Shown one piece after another: positions 9,871-20,120 of a stretch of DNA of 64,000 nucleotides; position 1 is the first letter of the stretch, and the number at the start of each line of letters is the position of its first letter. Position numbers and translations under genes: made by a program. Source of the DNA: Gallionella sp. Its GTDB lineage: Bacteria > Pseudomonadota > Gammaproteobacteria > Burkholderiales > Gallionellaceae. Where the stretch lies: assembly GCA_030682375.1 (NCBI GenBank), contig JAUXOL010000022.1, forward strand, positions 355,364-419,363. Reading direction: 5' to 3'. The notes beneath the pieces were generated by a model, which was not told where the DNA came from, made no database searches, and worked only from the letters and a program-made list of their open reading frames with translations.

Positions 9871-10326
9871 ATGTTCGAAATCCTGATGTATCTGTTCGAA
9901 AGCTACTTCGACGCAGGCAGCTATCCGGAGCCGGATAAGTTGTCGCGCAAGCTGTCGGCCGCCGGTTTCGAGGAAGAAGAGATCAGCGACGCGCTGACCT
10001 GGCTGTCGGCGCTGCAACAACAGATCCCCGACGGCTATCCGGCCAGTCTGCAGCATGCGGGCATCCGTCATTTCGCCGAACTGGAAAAGCAGCGCATCGG
10101 CGACGACGCGCGCCAGTTCCTGGTGTTCGCCGAACAGCAGCACATGATCTCCGCGGTCGAACGCGAAATGATCATAGACCGTGCGGTCGCACTGCAATAC
10201 GAATACCTGGGCGTGGACAAACTCAAACTGATCATGCTGATGGTGCTGTGGAACCGCCATCAGGACCTGGACCCGCTGCTGGTCGAGGAACTGCTCTCGC
10301 CGCTCCAATCCACGCAACTACACTAA
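9871..10326 (+). CDS. smg: Smg family protein (DUF494)
   Basis: A 151-residue protein of the Smg/DUF494 family, recognised by the start MFEILMYLFESYFDAG, the FEEEEISDALTWL stretch and its position between dprA and topA. It appears soluble, acidic and helical. The molecular role is not established; the conserved linkage with dprA suggests a DNA-related function, which is inference only. Confidence 0.92.
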   Translation: MFEILMYLFESYFDAGSYPEPDKLSRKLSAAGFEEEEISDALTWLSALQQQIPDGYPASLQHAGIRHFAELEKQRIGDDARQFLVFAEQQHMISAVEREMIIDRAVALQYEYLGVDKLKLIMLMVLWNRHQDLDPLLVEELLSPLQSTQLH

Positions 10327-10340
10327 TATAAGTATCGCGA

Positions 10341-12995
10341 ATGGCAACCAACCTACTCATCGTCGAATCTCCGGCCAAGGCCAAGACGCTCAAGAAATAT
10401 CTGGGCAAGGATTTCGAGGTGCTCGCCTCCTACGGCCACGTGCGCGACCTGGTGCCCAAGAGCGGCGCGGTCGATCCCGACAACGACTTCGCGATGCAGT
10501 ACGAGACCATCGCGCGCAATAGCAAGCATGTCGACGCGATCGCCAAGGCTGCCGCCGAAGCCGACAACATCCTGCTGGCACCCGACCCGGACCGCGAAGG
10601 GGAGGCGATCGCCTGGCATATTTCGGAACTACTGAAGAGTAAGCGCGCGCTCAAGGGCAAGAACATGAAGCGCGTGGTGTTCTACGAGATCACCCAGTCC
10701 GCGGTACAAGAAGCGGTCGCTCACCCTCGCGAAATCTCGCTGCCGCTGGTAAATGCACAGCAGGCGCGGCGCGCGCTGGACTACTTGGTCGGCTTCAGCC
10801 TGTCGCCGCTGCTGTGGCGCAAGATCCGCCCGGGCTTGTCCGCCGGACGCGTGCAAAGCCCCGCGCTGCGCCTGATCGTCGAGCGCGAACTGGAGATCGA
10901 AAAGTTCAAGAGCCAGGAATACTGGTCGGTGCATCTGGACAGCCAGAAGAACACGCTCCCGTTCACCGCTAGGTTGTTTCAGTACCAAGGCAAGAAGCTG
11001 GACCAGCTGTCCATCGGCAGCCAGGCTGAATACGACGCGATCTACGCGAAACTGACCGACGCCAAGCTGCCGCCCAAGGTGGTGCGCGTCGAGAAGAAGG
11101 GCAAGCAACGCTATGCCGCCGCGCCCTTCACGACTTCGACGCTGCAGCAGGAAGCCGTGCGCAAGCTCGGCATGTCCGCCGACCGCACCATGCGCACCGC
11201 GCAGTCGCTGTATGAAGGCGTGGACATCGGCGGCCAGACCATCGGTCTGATCACCTACATGCGTACCGACTCGGTGAACCTGGCCAACGAAGCTGTCGCC
11301 GAAATACGCGGTTACATCACGGACAACTTCGCCTCCGATTACCTGCCGTCCAAGCAACCCGTCTACAAGAGCAAGGCGAAGAATGCGCAAGAAGCGCACG
11401 AGGCGATACGCCCGACTGGAATCCATCGCACGCCGGACAGCATCCGCGACCACCTGACCGCCGATCAGGCTCGCCTGTACGAGATGGTATGGAAGCGCAC
11501 ACTCGCGTGCCAGATGGCTCCAGCCCGTTACGACACCGTCAGCGCCGACATCCGTCTGGGCGGCGACGACACGCTGTTCCGCGCCACCGGCCAGACGCTG
11601 GTGTTCCCCGGCTTCATCGGGGTGTACATGGAAGACGTGGACGATGCCGAGGAAGAGGAGGGCGGCAAGCTGCCGCCGCTGGCAGAGGGCGACGTGCTGC
11701 CTGTGGACAAGCTTTACGGCGAACAACACTTCACCCAGCCGCCGCCGCGCTTCTCCGAAGCCAGCCTGGTGAAGTCGCTGGAAGAATACGGCATCGGCCG
11801 CCCGTCCACCTATGCCACCATCATCTCGACGCTGCAGGCACGCGAATACGCGGTGCTAGACAAGAAGCGCTTTATGCCGACCGACGTCGGCCGCGTGGTC
11901 ACCAAGTTCCTGACCGAACACTTTACCCGCTATGTCGATTACGACTTTACCGCCAACCTCGAGGATGAGCTGGACGAAATATCCGAAGGCAAGCGCGACT
12001 GGATCCCGGTGCTGGAAGAGTTCTGGAAGGGCTTCAACACGCTGATCGGCGACAAGAAGGACGTCGACCGCCCCGGCACCGAGATACTGGACGAGGCCTG
12101 CCCGAAATGCGGCAAGCCGCTGTCCAAGCGTCTGGGCAAGCGCGGCAGCTTCATCGGCTGCACGGCATACCCGGAATGCGACTACACCCGCAACCTCGGC
12201 GGCGAGGAAGACGCTGGCGAAGCGCGCAAGGAACTGGGCGAACACCCCGATACGAAACAAGGCGTGCTGCTGCTGCGTGGCCCTTACGGCTACTACGTGC
12301 AACTGGGCGAAGTAATCGAAGGCGAAAAGGCCAAGCCCAAGCGCGTGTCCTGGCCCAAAGAATTGCCGCTGGAACAGGCCGACCTCGCCACCGCGCTGAA
12401 GCTGCTGTCGCTGCCGCGCGAACTCGGCGCACACCCCGAATCCGGCAAGAAAGTCATCGTCAACATCGGCCGCTTCGGCCCGTACATCGGCCACGACGGC
12501 AAGTTCAAGTCCATTCCGCGCAGCGACAGCATTTTCGACATCGGCCTGGACAGGGCGGTGGAACTGCTGGCGCAAGCCAAGGCTGGCAACACCGTGCTGC
12601 GCACGCTAGGAGAACACCCGGACGACAAGTCTCCGGTCGAAATCTGCAGCGGCCGCTACGGCCCCTACGCCCGCCACGGCAAGGTCAATGCGACCCTGCC
12701 CAAGGACATCTCCCCGGACGACGTGACATTGGAGCAAGCTCTGGAACTGATCGCCGCCAAGGCGGCGAAGGGCGGAACCGGCAAGGCGAAGAAACCTGCC
12801 GCGAAAAAGCCTGCGGCGACCAAGACCGCTGCTGCTAAAAAGGCTCCTGCCAAGAAAGCTGCTACGGCCAAGGCCAAGACGACTACGACTAAGGCTGCGA
12901 CCGCCAAAAAAACCGCAACCAAACCCGCCGCGAAGAAGCCGGCAGCCAAAACCAAGACTGCCGCAGCAAAGAAGACCACCAAGGCTAAGGCCTGA
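10341..12995 (+). CDS. topA: DNA topoisomerase I with lysine/alanine-rich tail
   Basis: A type IA topoisomerase that relaxes negative supercoils. Features in order: Toprim domain (N-terminal LLIVESPAKAKTLKKYLG; DPDREGEAIAWH acidic metal site near residues 78-90), catalytic tyrosine in GLITYMRTDS (about residue 310), a four-cysteine zinc ribbon (CPKCGKP through CTAYPECDY, about residues 590-615), then two further topo C-terminal modules containing RFGPYIGHDGKF and RYGPYARHGKV. Unlike the E. coli enzyme, the last 75 or so residues are a low-complexity run of Lys, Ala, Pro and Thr (AAKKPAAK-type repeats) resembling histone H1, probably for extra DNA binding. The gene ends 6 bases before a strong hairpin. 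Confidence 0.97.
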   Translation: MATNLLIVESPAKAKTLKKYLGKDFEVLASYGHVRDLVPKSGAVDPDNDFAMQYETIARNSKHVDAIAKAAAEADNILLAPDPDREGEAIAWHISELLKSKRALKGKNMKRVVFYEITQSAVQEAVAHPREISLPLVNAQQARRALDYLVGFSLSPLLWRKIRPGLSAGRVQSPALRLIVERELEIEKFKSQEYWSVHLDSQKNTLPFTARLFQYQGKKLDQLSIGSQAEYDAIYAKLTDAKLPPKVVRVEKKGKQRYAAAPFTTSTLQQEAVRKLGMSADRTMRTAQSLYEGVDIGGQTIGLITYMRTDSVNLANEAVAEIRGYITDNFASDYLPSKQPVYKSKAKNAQEAHEAIRPTGIHRTPDSIRDHLTADQARLYEMVWKRTLACQMAPARYDTVSADIRLGGDDTLFRATGQTLVFPGFIGVYMEDVDDAEEEEGGKLPPLAEGDVLPVDKLYGEQHFTQPPPRFSEASLVKSLEEYGIGRPSTYATIISTLQAREYAVLDKKRFMPTDVGRVVTKFLTEHFTRYVDYDFTANLEDELDEISEGKRDWIPVLEEFWKGFNTLIGDKKDVDRPGTEILDEACPKCGKPLSKRLGKRGSFIGCTAYPECDYTRNLGGEEDAGEARKELGEHPDTKQGVLLLRGPYGYYVQLGEVIEGEKAKPKRVSWPKELPLEQADLATALKLLSLPRELGAHPESGKKVIVNIGRFGPYIGHDGKFKSIPRSDSIFDIGLDRAVELLAQAKAGNTVLRTLGEHPDDKSPVEICSGRYGPYARHGKVNATLPKDISPDDVTLEQALELIAAKAAKGGTGKAKKPAAKKPAATKTAAAKKAPAKKAATAKAKTTTTKAATAKKTATKPAAKKPAAKTKTAAAKKTTKAKA

Positions 12996-13001
12996 TCCCC
13001 A

Positions 13002-13044
13002 TAAATCCGTTCCCGTCGCATTTAAGGTACCGGGAACGGATTTA
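13002..13044 (+). terminator. Strong inverted repeat after topA
   Basis: A perfect 14-base stem (TAAATCCGTTCCCG paired with its complement) around a 15-base loop, starting 6 bases after the topA stop. There is no long U tract, so termination may be partial or the hairpin may act by stabilising the mRNA 3' end. Confidence 0.7.
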
Positions 13045-13140
13045 ATCCTCTTATCTAACCCAATCCCTCATCGACTCATCGGGATGCGCTTGCCGCGCGT
13101 TTTGAGCGACTTGCGCTGGAAGCCCCGTAGTTATTGACTT

Positions 13141-13160
13141 ACAGCATTGCAAAATGCTGT
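13141..13160. terminator. Small hairpin at 3' end of nuclease gene
   Basis: An 8-base perfect stem, ACAGCATT pairing with AATGCTGT around a GCAA loop, lying about 20 bases beyond the stop of the minus-strand nuclease gene. It may be that gene's terminator or part of an insertion boundary. The roughly 130-base gap around it, up to the topA hairpin, holds no gene I can see. Confidence 0.4.
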
Positions 13161-13178
13161 CGGGCTTGCCGCAATTTG

Positions 13179-14090
13179 TTAAATCGTTATTTCTCGAACC
13201 GGAAAGAGAATTCTTCCGCGTCTAACGATTGAGTCTACCTTCGCCTTCATGGCGTCAGCAAAATGAATACGCCCACTTAAAACTAATGCCAAATCTTCCC
13301 CGGTCATTAGTATCATCCGCGGGGAATCTCCTGAATATTTCTGAATAGCAACATCATCAAAACCATTCGCGGAAACGAAAAATCCCCTGGTACTTTGTGC
13401 CTTACCACGTATTTTTCCGTCAAAAATTGATAGTTCTGGCTGCTTTGCAGGATCTTGCGTCCATTTAATTTCTACCAAATAGTCGAATTTTTCGTATCTA
13501 AAGTGACCATCAATTTGTTCACCATCCTGAGTTCGATACGGTTTTGTGTGCTCAATATCACTCAAATGTAAGAGCTGGAAAAATAATTGTTCTAATTTAA
13601 ATCCGCGTTGCTGGGGAGTTATGTCAGATGTCGAAACCAGCGCTAAAAATTCTGCATTAATACTTTCAAGGCGTTTTGCCTGCTCGCGCTGATTAGTAAT
13701 TGATTGTTCACGTACAACTTTTGCACGGTCGCGCTCTCGTTTCAGAATTTCAGCTTCAATAGGGTCATCGCCAATAGTCGCCCGAAATTCATCAAGAAGC
13801 TTTTTGGCTTTCTTCTCATCCAGATTATCGCGATCAATTGGCCCCTTAAGGCGAAAAAATCCAGAGGCAATTGAGTTTATAAGTTCAGAATTTCCAGCCT
13901 GATCAATATCCCCAAGTAACGCCCGCATGAACGTGTATTTATTATAAGTTTCTCGGGGATACTTGCGCTGCATGGACCTCGGAACATTGCAGCTATCAAG
14001 AAAACTGTAGAGACCATCCCAGTACCAAAAGCAGGCACCGGTTAGCTCTACCATTTTTTCCTTCGCCTCAAAGCTCAGTTTTTTTGCCAT
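13179..14090 (-). CDS. Mrr-like PD-(D/E)XK restriction endonuclease-like protein
   Basis: A 303-residue protein. The C-terminal half (about residues 165-265) looks like a restriction-endonuclease fold of the Mrr type. A candidate catalytic Asp in GEQIDGHF is followed by VEIKW (the E-x-K motif), then a helix DGKIRGKAQSTRGFFVSANGF that resembles the Mrr motif following the active site. The middle (about residues 110-150) is a charged coiled-coil-like helix. The N-terminal 100 residues, which begin with an aromatic-rich stretch (ACFWYWDGLYSFLDSC), are unrecognised. The gene is clearly richer in A+T than gyrB and topA on either side and breaks an otherwise core region, so horizontal acquisition is likely. 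It starts 24 bases after the gyrB stop on the same strand and may be read from the gyrB transcript. A defence role is inferred, not shown. Confidence 0.75.
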   Translation of the reverse strand: MAKKLSFEAKEKMVELTGACFWYWDGLYSFLDSCNVPRSMQRKYPRETYNKYTFMRALLGDIDQAGNSELINSIASGFFRLKGPIDRDNLDEKKAKKLLDEFRATIGDDPIEAEILKRERDRAKVVREQSITNQREQAKRLESINAEFLALVSTSDITPQQRGFKLEQLFFQLLHLSDIEHTKPYRTQDGEQIDGHFRYEKFDYLVEIKWTQDPAKQPELSIFDGKIRGKAQSTRGFFVSANGFDDVAIQKYSGDSPRMILMTGEDLALVLSGRIHFADAMKAKVDSIVRRGRILFPVREITI

Positions 14091-14114
14091 GCAAGATTTC
14101 GACAGCTGTTGGGA

Positions 14115-16550
<2,436 letters not shown>

Positions 16551-16560
16551 TCAGTCTCTC

Positions 16561-16576
16561 TGTTTCACGTGGAACA
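16561..16576. promoter_or_regulatory. parS-like ParB binding site between dnaN and gyrB
   Basis: TGTTTCACGTGGAACA differs from the canonical palindrome TGTTTCACGTGAAACA at one base. It lies just upstream of gyrB and about 1.2 kb from the candidate oriC. Together with the perfect site before mnmG and the parAB genes downstream it is very likely a functional centromere site. Confidence 0.85.
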
Positions 16577-16606
16577 ACTGGGGCAAGCGAATGCCGATTT
16601 CACGTC

Positions 16607-17713
16607 CTAGATACGCATTGGCATGACGACGTAACGGTACTCCTGGTTGTCAGGCGTCGTCATCAGGATGCTGCTATTGGGATCGCCAAACGAGAATACG
16701 GCAGTGCTACTGCCAATGTTGTTCAGGCCGTCCAGCAGGTAGTTGACGTTGAAACCAATGTCCAGTGCATTGCCGTGGTAATCGGTCTCGATGTCCTCGT
16801 GCGCTTCTTCCTGTTCGCTGTTGCTGCTGATGATGCTGAGGTTTTTCTCGGTCAGCACGAAACGAACACCGCGGAACTTTTCGTTCGACAAGATAGCTGC
16901 GCGTTGCAAGGCTTGCTGCATGACGACACGATCCATACCGAGATGATTTTCGTATTTCGGGATGACACGTTCGTAGTCCGGGAACTTGCCGTCGATCACC
17001 TTGGTGATCAGCGTGATGCCGGAGAAGGTGGCTTTGATCTGCTGCTGGGAAAACTCGAGTTCGATATTGTCATCGGTATCGGTCAGCAGTTTGGAAAGTT
17101 CGGTGACTGCCTTGCGCGGCATGATGATTTCTTGCTTGCTGAAATCGGCATCGATGTCCGCAGCATTGAAAGCCAGGCGGTGTCCGTCGGTTGCCACAAC
17201 CTTGAGTTTGTTTTCGCCTACGATCAACAGAACGCCGTTCAGGTAGTAGCGTACATCCTGCTGTGCCATCGCGTATTGAACTGAGAGCAGCAGGCTCTTT
17301 AGGGTCTTCTGAGAAAGGCTGATCTTTTTGGCGTTTTCCAGCTGGTTGCTCAGCTTGGGGAAATCCATCGAAGGCAAAGTCTGCAGGCTGAACCGGCTCT
17401 TGTTGGTCTTGATTTGTGCTTTGCTGTCCTTGATGTCTATCGTGACTTTGCTCTGGTCCGGCAAGACACGCAGGATTTCCTGGAATTTCTTTCCGCCGAC
17501 GGTAATCGACGAACTTGAACCGGCAGCTTCTTCGATATCGACAGTCGTGGTGATCTGTATCTCCAGATCGGTAGCAGTGAATCGTACTTTGCCTGCCTGA
17601 TTTTCGATCAGGACGTTGGATAGTATGGGTAAGGTCTGTTTGCGTTCGACGATACCGATGACTACCTGCAGCGGTTTGAGCAACGTTTCCTTCTCTACCT
17701 TTTCAATAAACAT
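16607..17713 (-). CDS. dnaN: DNA polymerase III beta sliding clamp
   Basis: The processivity clamp: a head-to-tail dimer that encircles DNA and tethers polymerase III and other proteins. The 368 residues form the three repeated clamp domains. The start MFIEKVEKETLLKPLQVVIG and the C-terminal hydrophobic-pocket end (NQEYRYVVMPMRI) are typical. It is encoded downstream of dnaA, separated by a roughly 200-base AT-rich stretch full of DnaA boxes. Confidence 0.98.
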   Translation of the reverse strand: MFIEKVEKETLLKPLQVVIGIVERKQTLPILSNVLIENQAGKVRFTATDLEIQITTTVDIEEAAGSSSSITVGGKKFQEILRVLPDQSKVTIDIKDSKAQIKTNKSRFSLQTLPSMDFPKLSNQLENAKKISLSQKTLKSLLLSVQYAMAQQDVRYYLNGVLLIVGENKLKVVATDGHRLAFNAADIDADFSKQEIIMPRKAVTELSKLLTDTDDNIELEFSQQQIKATFSGITLITKVIDGKFPDYERVIPKYENHLGMDRVVMQQALQRAAILSNEKFRGVRFVLTEKNLSIISSNSEQEEAHEDIETDYHGNALDIGFNVNYLLDGLNNIGSSTAVFSFGDPNSSILMTTPDNQEYRYVVMPMRI

Positions 17714-17925
17714 AGTATAAATTCCTAATAAGAGCTAATAATCAGCCTTCGAACCTGTGGATAACGAAAAAAACACCTTATTTACAATCTGATACATCAA
17801 AACAAAGCCTGCGGTATTGCTGTTGATAATGGGCATGTCCAATGTGGATAACTTTTTTGCCCACCGTGAAAATCATGGTTATGCACATTCCATCAACATC
17901 GGATTCACTGTCTTATCCACGTAAA
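17714..17925. other. Candidate chromosomal replication origin (oriC)
   Basis: The dnaA-dnaN gap holds a cluster of DnaA boxes. Perfect TGTGGATAA (reverse TTATCCACA) occurs at 17756-17764 and 17843-17851; TTATGCACA, which fits TTATNCACA, at 17879-17887; a one-mismatch TGTTGATAA at 17821-17829; and a one-mismatch TTATCCACG at 17913-17921, running into the dnaA stop codon. An A+T-rich run at about 17761-17803 (GATAACGAAAAAAACACC and beyond) could be the unwinding element. Gene context (dnaA, dnaN, gyrB, parAB, rpmH) and flanking parS sites support this as oriC. A single DnaA box lies on the other side of dnaA, so a bipartite origin is possible. Confidence 0.82.
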
Positions 17926-19262
17926 GTTTGCAGCAATATCTTGTAATCGGCATCGACAGTGGTATCGGTTGACCTGAGTTCCGCCATGGTCTTGCATGCA
18001 TGTATCACGGTCGAATGGTCTTTTCCGCCGAACGAATTACCTATTTCGGGCAGGCTCATGCTGGTCAGTTCGCGGGCAAGAGCCATGGCCATTTGCCTGG
18101 GGCGAGTAAGGTTGCGGGTGCGCTTTTTCGAAAGCAGTTCTGCAATCTTCAACCGGTAATAGTCGGCAACGGTCTTCTGGATGTTATCTATGGATATCTG
18201 GCGGCTCTGTGCGACCAGGATATCCTTCAGGGCTTCTTTCGCGGTATCTACGGTGATCGCACGGCGATGGAATTTGGCATAGGCTTCCACGCGTTTGAGT
18301 GCACCCTCGAGTTCGCGTACATTGGAATTCACATGCTTGGCGATGAAGAAGGCGACCGCTTCGTCGAGCACGTATCCGCCTAGATCCGCTTTTTTCAACA
18401 GGATGGCGACACGCATCTCCAGTTCGGGCGGTTCGATGGCCACTGTCAATCCCCAGCCGAAGCGGGAGATCAGGCGGCTATCAAGACCAGCGATCTCTTT
18501 GGGGAAGGTATCGCTGGTCATGATCACTTGTTTGTGGGAATCGACCAGCGTATTGAACGCGTAGAAGAATTCTTCCTGGGTCTTTTGCTTGCCGGCAAAG
18601 AACTGGATGTCGTCGATCAGCAGGATGTCGAGAGAGTGATAATACTGCTTGAACTCTTCGAACTTGTTCGACTGGTAAGCGCGTACTACATCCGAGACAT
18701 AACGCTCTGCATGCATGTAGCATATCTTTGCCTGCGGGTTGTTCAGCTTGACTTGGTTGCCTATGGCCTGGATCAAATGGGTCTTACCCAAGCCAACACC
18801 GCCGTAGACGAACAGGGGGTTGTACGAAGCTCCCGGCAATTCGGCGACCTGCACTGCCGCAGCAAAAGCCAATTGGTTGGCTTTACCGGTGACGAAATTG
18901 TCAAAGGTCAGATTGGGGTTCAGCTTCCCATATCCGCGAAACGAAGTTTCGGGGCTGGGGCGGGTTTCCGCTACGGGAGCCGGGCTCGGTGACTTTTCCT
19001 GAGGTTTGGCGGCAGGCTCGCTTTCGAGTACGCGGAATTCGAAAGAAGGAACCCTGGAGTAGGCTAGCTCAGCTTGACGGCTGATTTCCGGCAAGAACCT
19101 GTCTTGCACGACTTTAAGCGTAAAACTATTGGGCGCGGTCAGAACCAGCGATCCATTCTCGTTCTTCAGCACCAGCGGCTTTATCCAGGAATTGTATTGT
19201 TGCGATGGCAGGCTCTTTTCGAACGTGCTCAGGCATGAATCCCAAAAAGAAATGTCCTGCAT
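17913..19262 (-). CDS. dnaA: Chromosomal replication initiator DnaA
   Basis: The AAA+ initiator that binds DnaA boxes and opens oriC. The 449 residues comprise an N-terminal helicase-interacting domain I, a Pro/Ser/Glu-rich linker (about residues 85-110), the AAA+ domain with Walker A GGVGLGKTHL, Walker B ILLIDDIQF and sensor regions, and the C-terminal DNA-binding domain with the signature GGKDHSTVIHACKTM. It is the first gene of the minus-strand dnaA-dnaN-gyrB group and is divergent from rpmH. One DnaA box at 19332-19340 in the divergent gap may serve autoregulation. Confidence 0.98.
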   Translation of the reverse strand: MQDISFWDSCLSTFEKSLPSQQYNSWIKPLVLKNENGSLVLTAPNSFTLKVVQDRFLPEISRQAELAYSRVPSFEFRVLESEPAAKPQEKSPSPAPVAETRPSPETSFRGYGKLNPNLTFDNFVTGKANQLAFAAAVQVAELPGASYNPLFVYGGVGLGKTHLIQAIGNQVKLNNPQAKICYMHAERYVSDVVRAYQSNKFEEFKQYYHSLDILLIDDIQFFAGKQKTQEEFFYAFNTLVDSHKQVIMTSDTFPKEIAGLDSRLISRFGWGLTVAIEPPELEMRVAILLKKADLGGYVLDEAVAFFIAKHVNSNVRELEGALKRVEAYAKFHRRAITVDTAKEALKDILVAQSRQISIDNIQKTVADYYRLKIAELLSKKRTRNLTRPRQMAMALARELTSMSLPEIGNSFGGKDHSTVIHACKTMAELRSTDTTVDADYKILLQTLRG

Positions 19263-19331
19263 TGTTTATGTATGGATACCGACGGTTCAACAGCTGAAAA
19301 ATTTTCTGTATTCTACATGCCCGGCAAAAAC

Positions 19332-19340
19332 TTATCCACA
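19332..19340 (+). promoter_or_regulatory. DnaA box in the dnaA-rpmH divergent gap
   Basis: A perfect TTATCCACA about 70 bases upstream of the dnaA start codon and just upstream of the rpmH promoter. It is suitably placed for autoregulation of dnaA, or as an outlying part of the origin. Confidence 0.65.
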
Positions 19341-19360
19341 GGCAAAAAAGCAAATTAGAC

Positions 19361-19389
19361 TTGACACTTATGGCTTAAGGCTTTGTAAT
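19361..19389 (+). promoter_or_regulatory. Sigma-70-type promoter of rpmH
   Basis: A perfect -35 TTGACA at 19361-19366, a 17-base spacer and the -10 TGTAAT at 19384-19389 place the transcription start about 25 bases before the rpmH ATG. This should drive rpmH and probably the rnpA-yidD-yidC-mnmE run. Confidence 0.7.
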
Positions 19390-19421
19390 AGCGCGCTTTA
19401 CGATTTACCGAGGAAGAAAAC

Positions 19422-19556
19422 ATGAAACGCACATACCAACCATCCGTTACTCGCAGGAAGCGTACCCACGGTTTCCTGGTACGCATGAAGACACGCGGCG
19501 GCCGCGCAGTCATCAATGCACGCCGTGCAAAAGGCCGTGCAAAACTCGCTGTCTAA
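19422..19556 (+). CDS. rpmH: Ribosomal protein L34
   Basis: A 44-residue basic protein of the large ribosomal subunit, beginning [20 protein letters not shown], essentially the family consensus. GAGGAAGAAAAC upstream provides the ribosome-binding site. It starts the conserved rpmH-rnpA-yidD-yidC-mnmE cluster at the origin. Confidence 0.98.
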   Translation: MKRTYQPSVTRRKRTHGFLVRMKTRGGRAVINARRAKGRAKLAV

Positions 19557-19911
19557 TAAGCCAGTCGCGACATTTACCGCCGCGCACCGGTTGTTGCGCA
19601 AAGACCGGTTTGACCATGTTCTCCGTAGCGACAATGTCGGGGACAAGCACTTCAAGGTTTTCTACGCCGGCAACGATGGAGAAAACGCCAGGCTGGGCAT
19701 CATTGCAAGCAAGAGATCGTTTCCCAGGGCCGTTGACCGAAACCGCGTCAAAAGAATGGTCAGGGAAACGTTTCGGCGGCATGCCATCAGGATGCAAAAA
19801 CTGGATTTGGTAGTGTTGGTCAAGACCCTTGGCATCCAGGATACCGGAGCCGGGACAGAAAAGTTGAATACGCTGTTTGGCCGGATAGAAGACAGATGCG
19901 CAAAATCCTGA
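19516..19911 (+). CDS. rnpA: Ribonuclease P protein component
   Basis: The basic protein subunit that assists the RNase P RNA in removing 5' leaders from tRNA precursors. The family signature is visible: [21 protein letters not shown] with the following MVRETFR. The exact start is uncertain. The ATG used here lies inside rpmH in another frame and lacks a clear ribosome-binding site; a GTG seven codons later is an alternative, and the conserved part begins near [14 protein letters not shown]. The 3' end overlaps yidD by 16 bases. Confidence 0.93.
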   Translation: MHAVQKAVQNSLSNKPVATFTAAHRLLRKDRFDHVLRSDNVGDKHFKVFYAGNDGENARLGIIASKRSFPRAVDRNRVKRMVRETFRRHAIRMQKLDLVVLVKTLGIQDTGAGTEKLNTLFGRIEDRCAKS

Positions 19912-20105
19912 TCAAGCTGATACACGGCTATCAATATCTTGTTAGCCCCCTTCGTCCGCCCTCGTGCCGGTTCTTTCCCAGTTGTTCGAGCTACGCCTGT
20001 GAGGCTTTGACCAAACATGGCGTGATCAAGGGCGGCTGGCTGAGCATGAAACGTTTGCTGCGTTGCCATCCCTGGAATCCAGGCGGATACGACCCAATTC
20101 CTTAA
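19896..20105 (+). CDS. yidD: Membrane protein insertion efficiency factor YidD
   Basis: A small (69-residue) membrane-associated protein with an N-terminal amphipathic helix and the conserved cysteine core ([15 protein letters not shown]) followed by [15 protein letters not shown]. It is thought to help YidC insert proteins into the inner membrane. It overlaps rnpA and lies 15 bases before yidC, as in most proteobacteria. Confidence 0.96.
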   Translation: MRKILIKLIHGYQYLVSPLRPPSCRFFPSCSSYACEALTKHGVIKGGWLSMKRLLRCHPWNPGGYDPIP

Positions 20106-20120
20106 ATTTCAGGCTAGATC

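Noticed and set aside
19263..19421. The dnaA-rpmH gap as the main oriC
   Set aside because: It has just one DnaA box, against five in the dnaA-dnaN gap; kept only as a possible auxiliary site.
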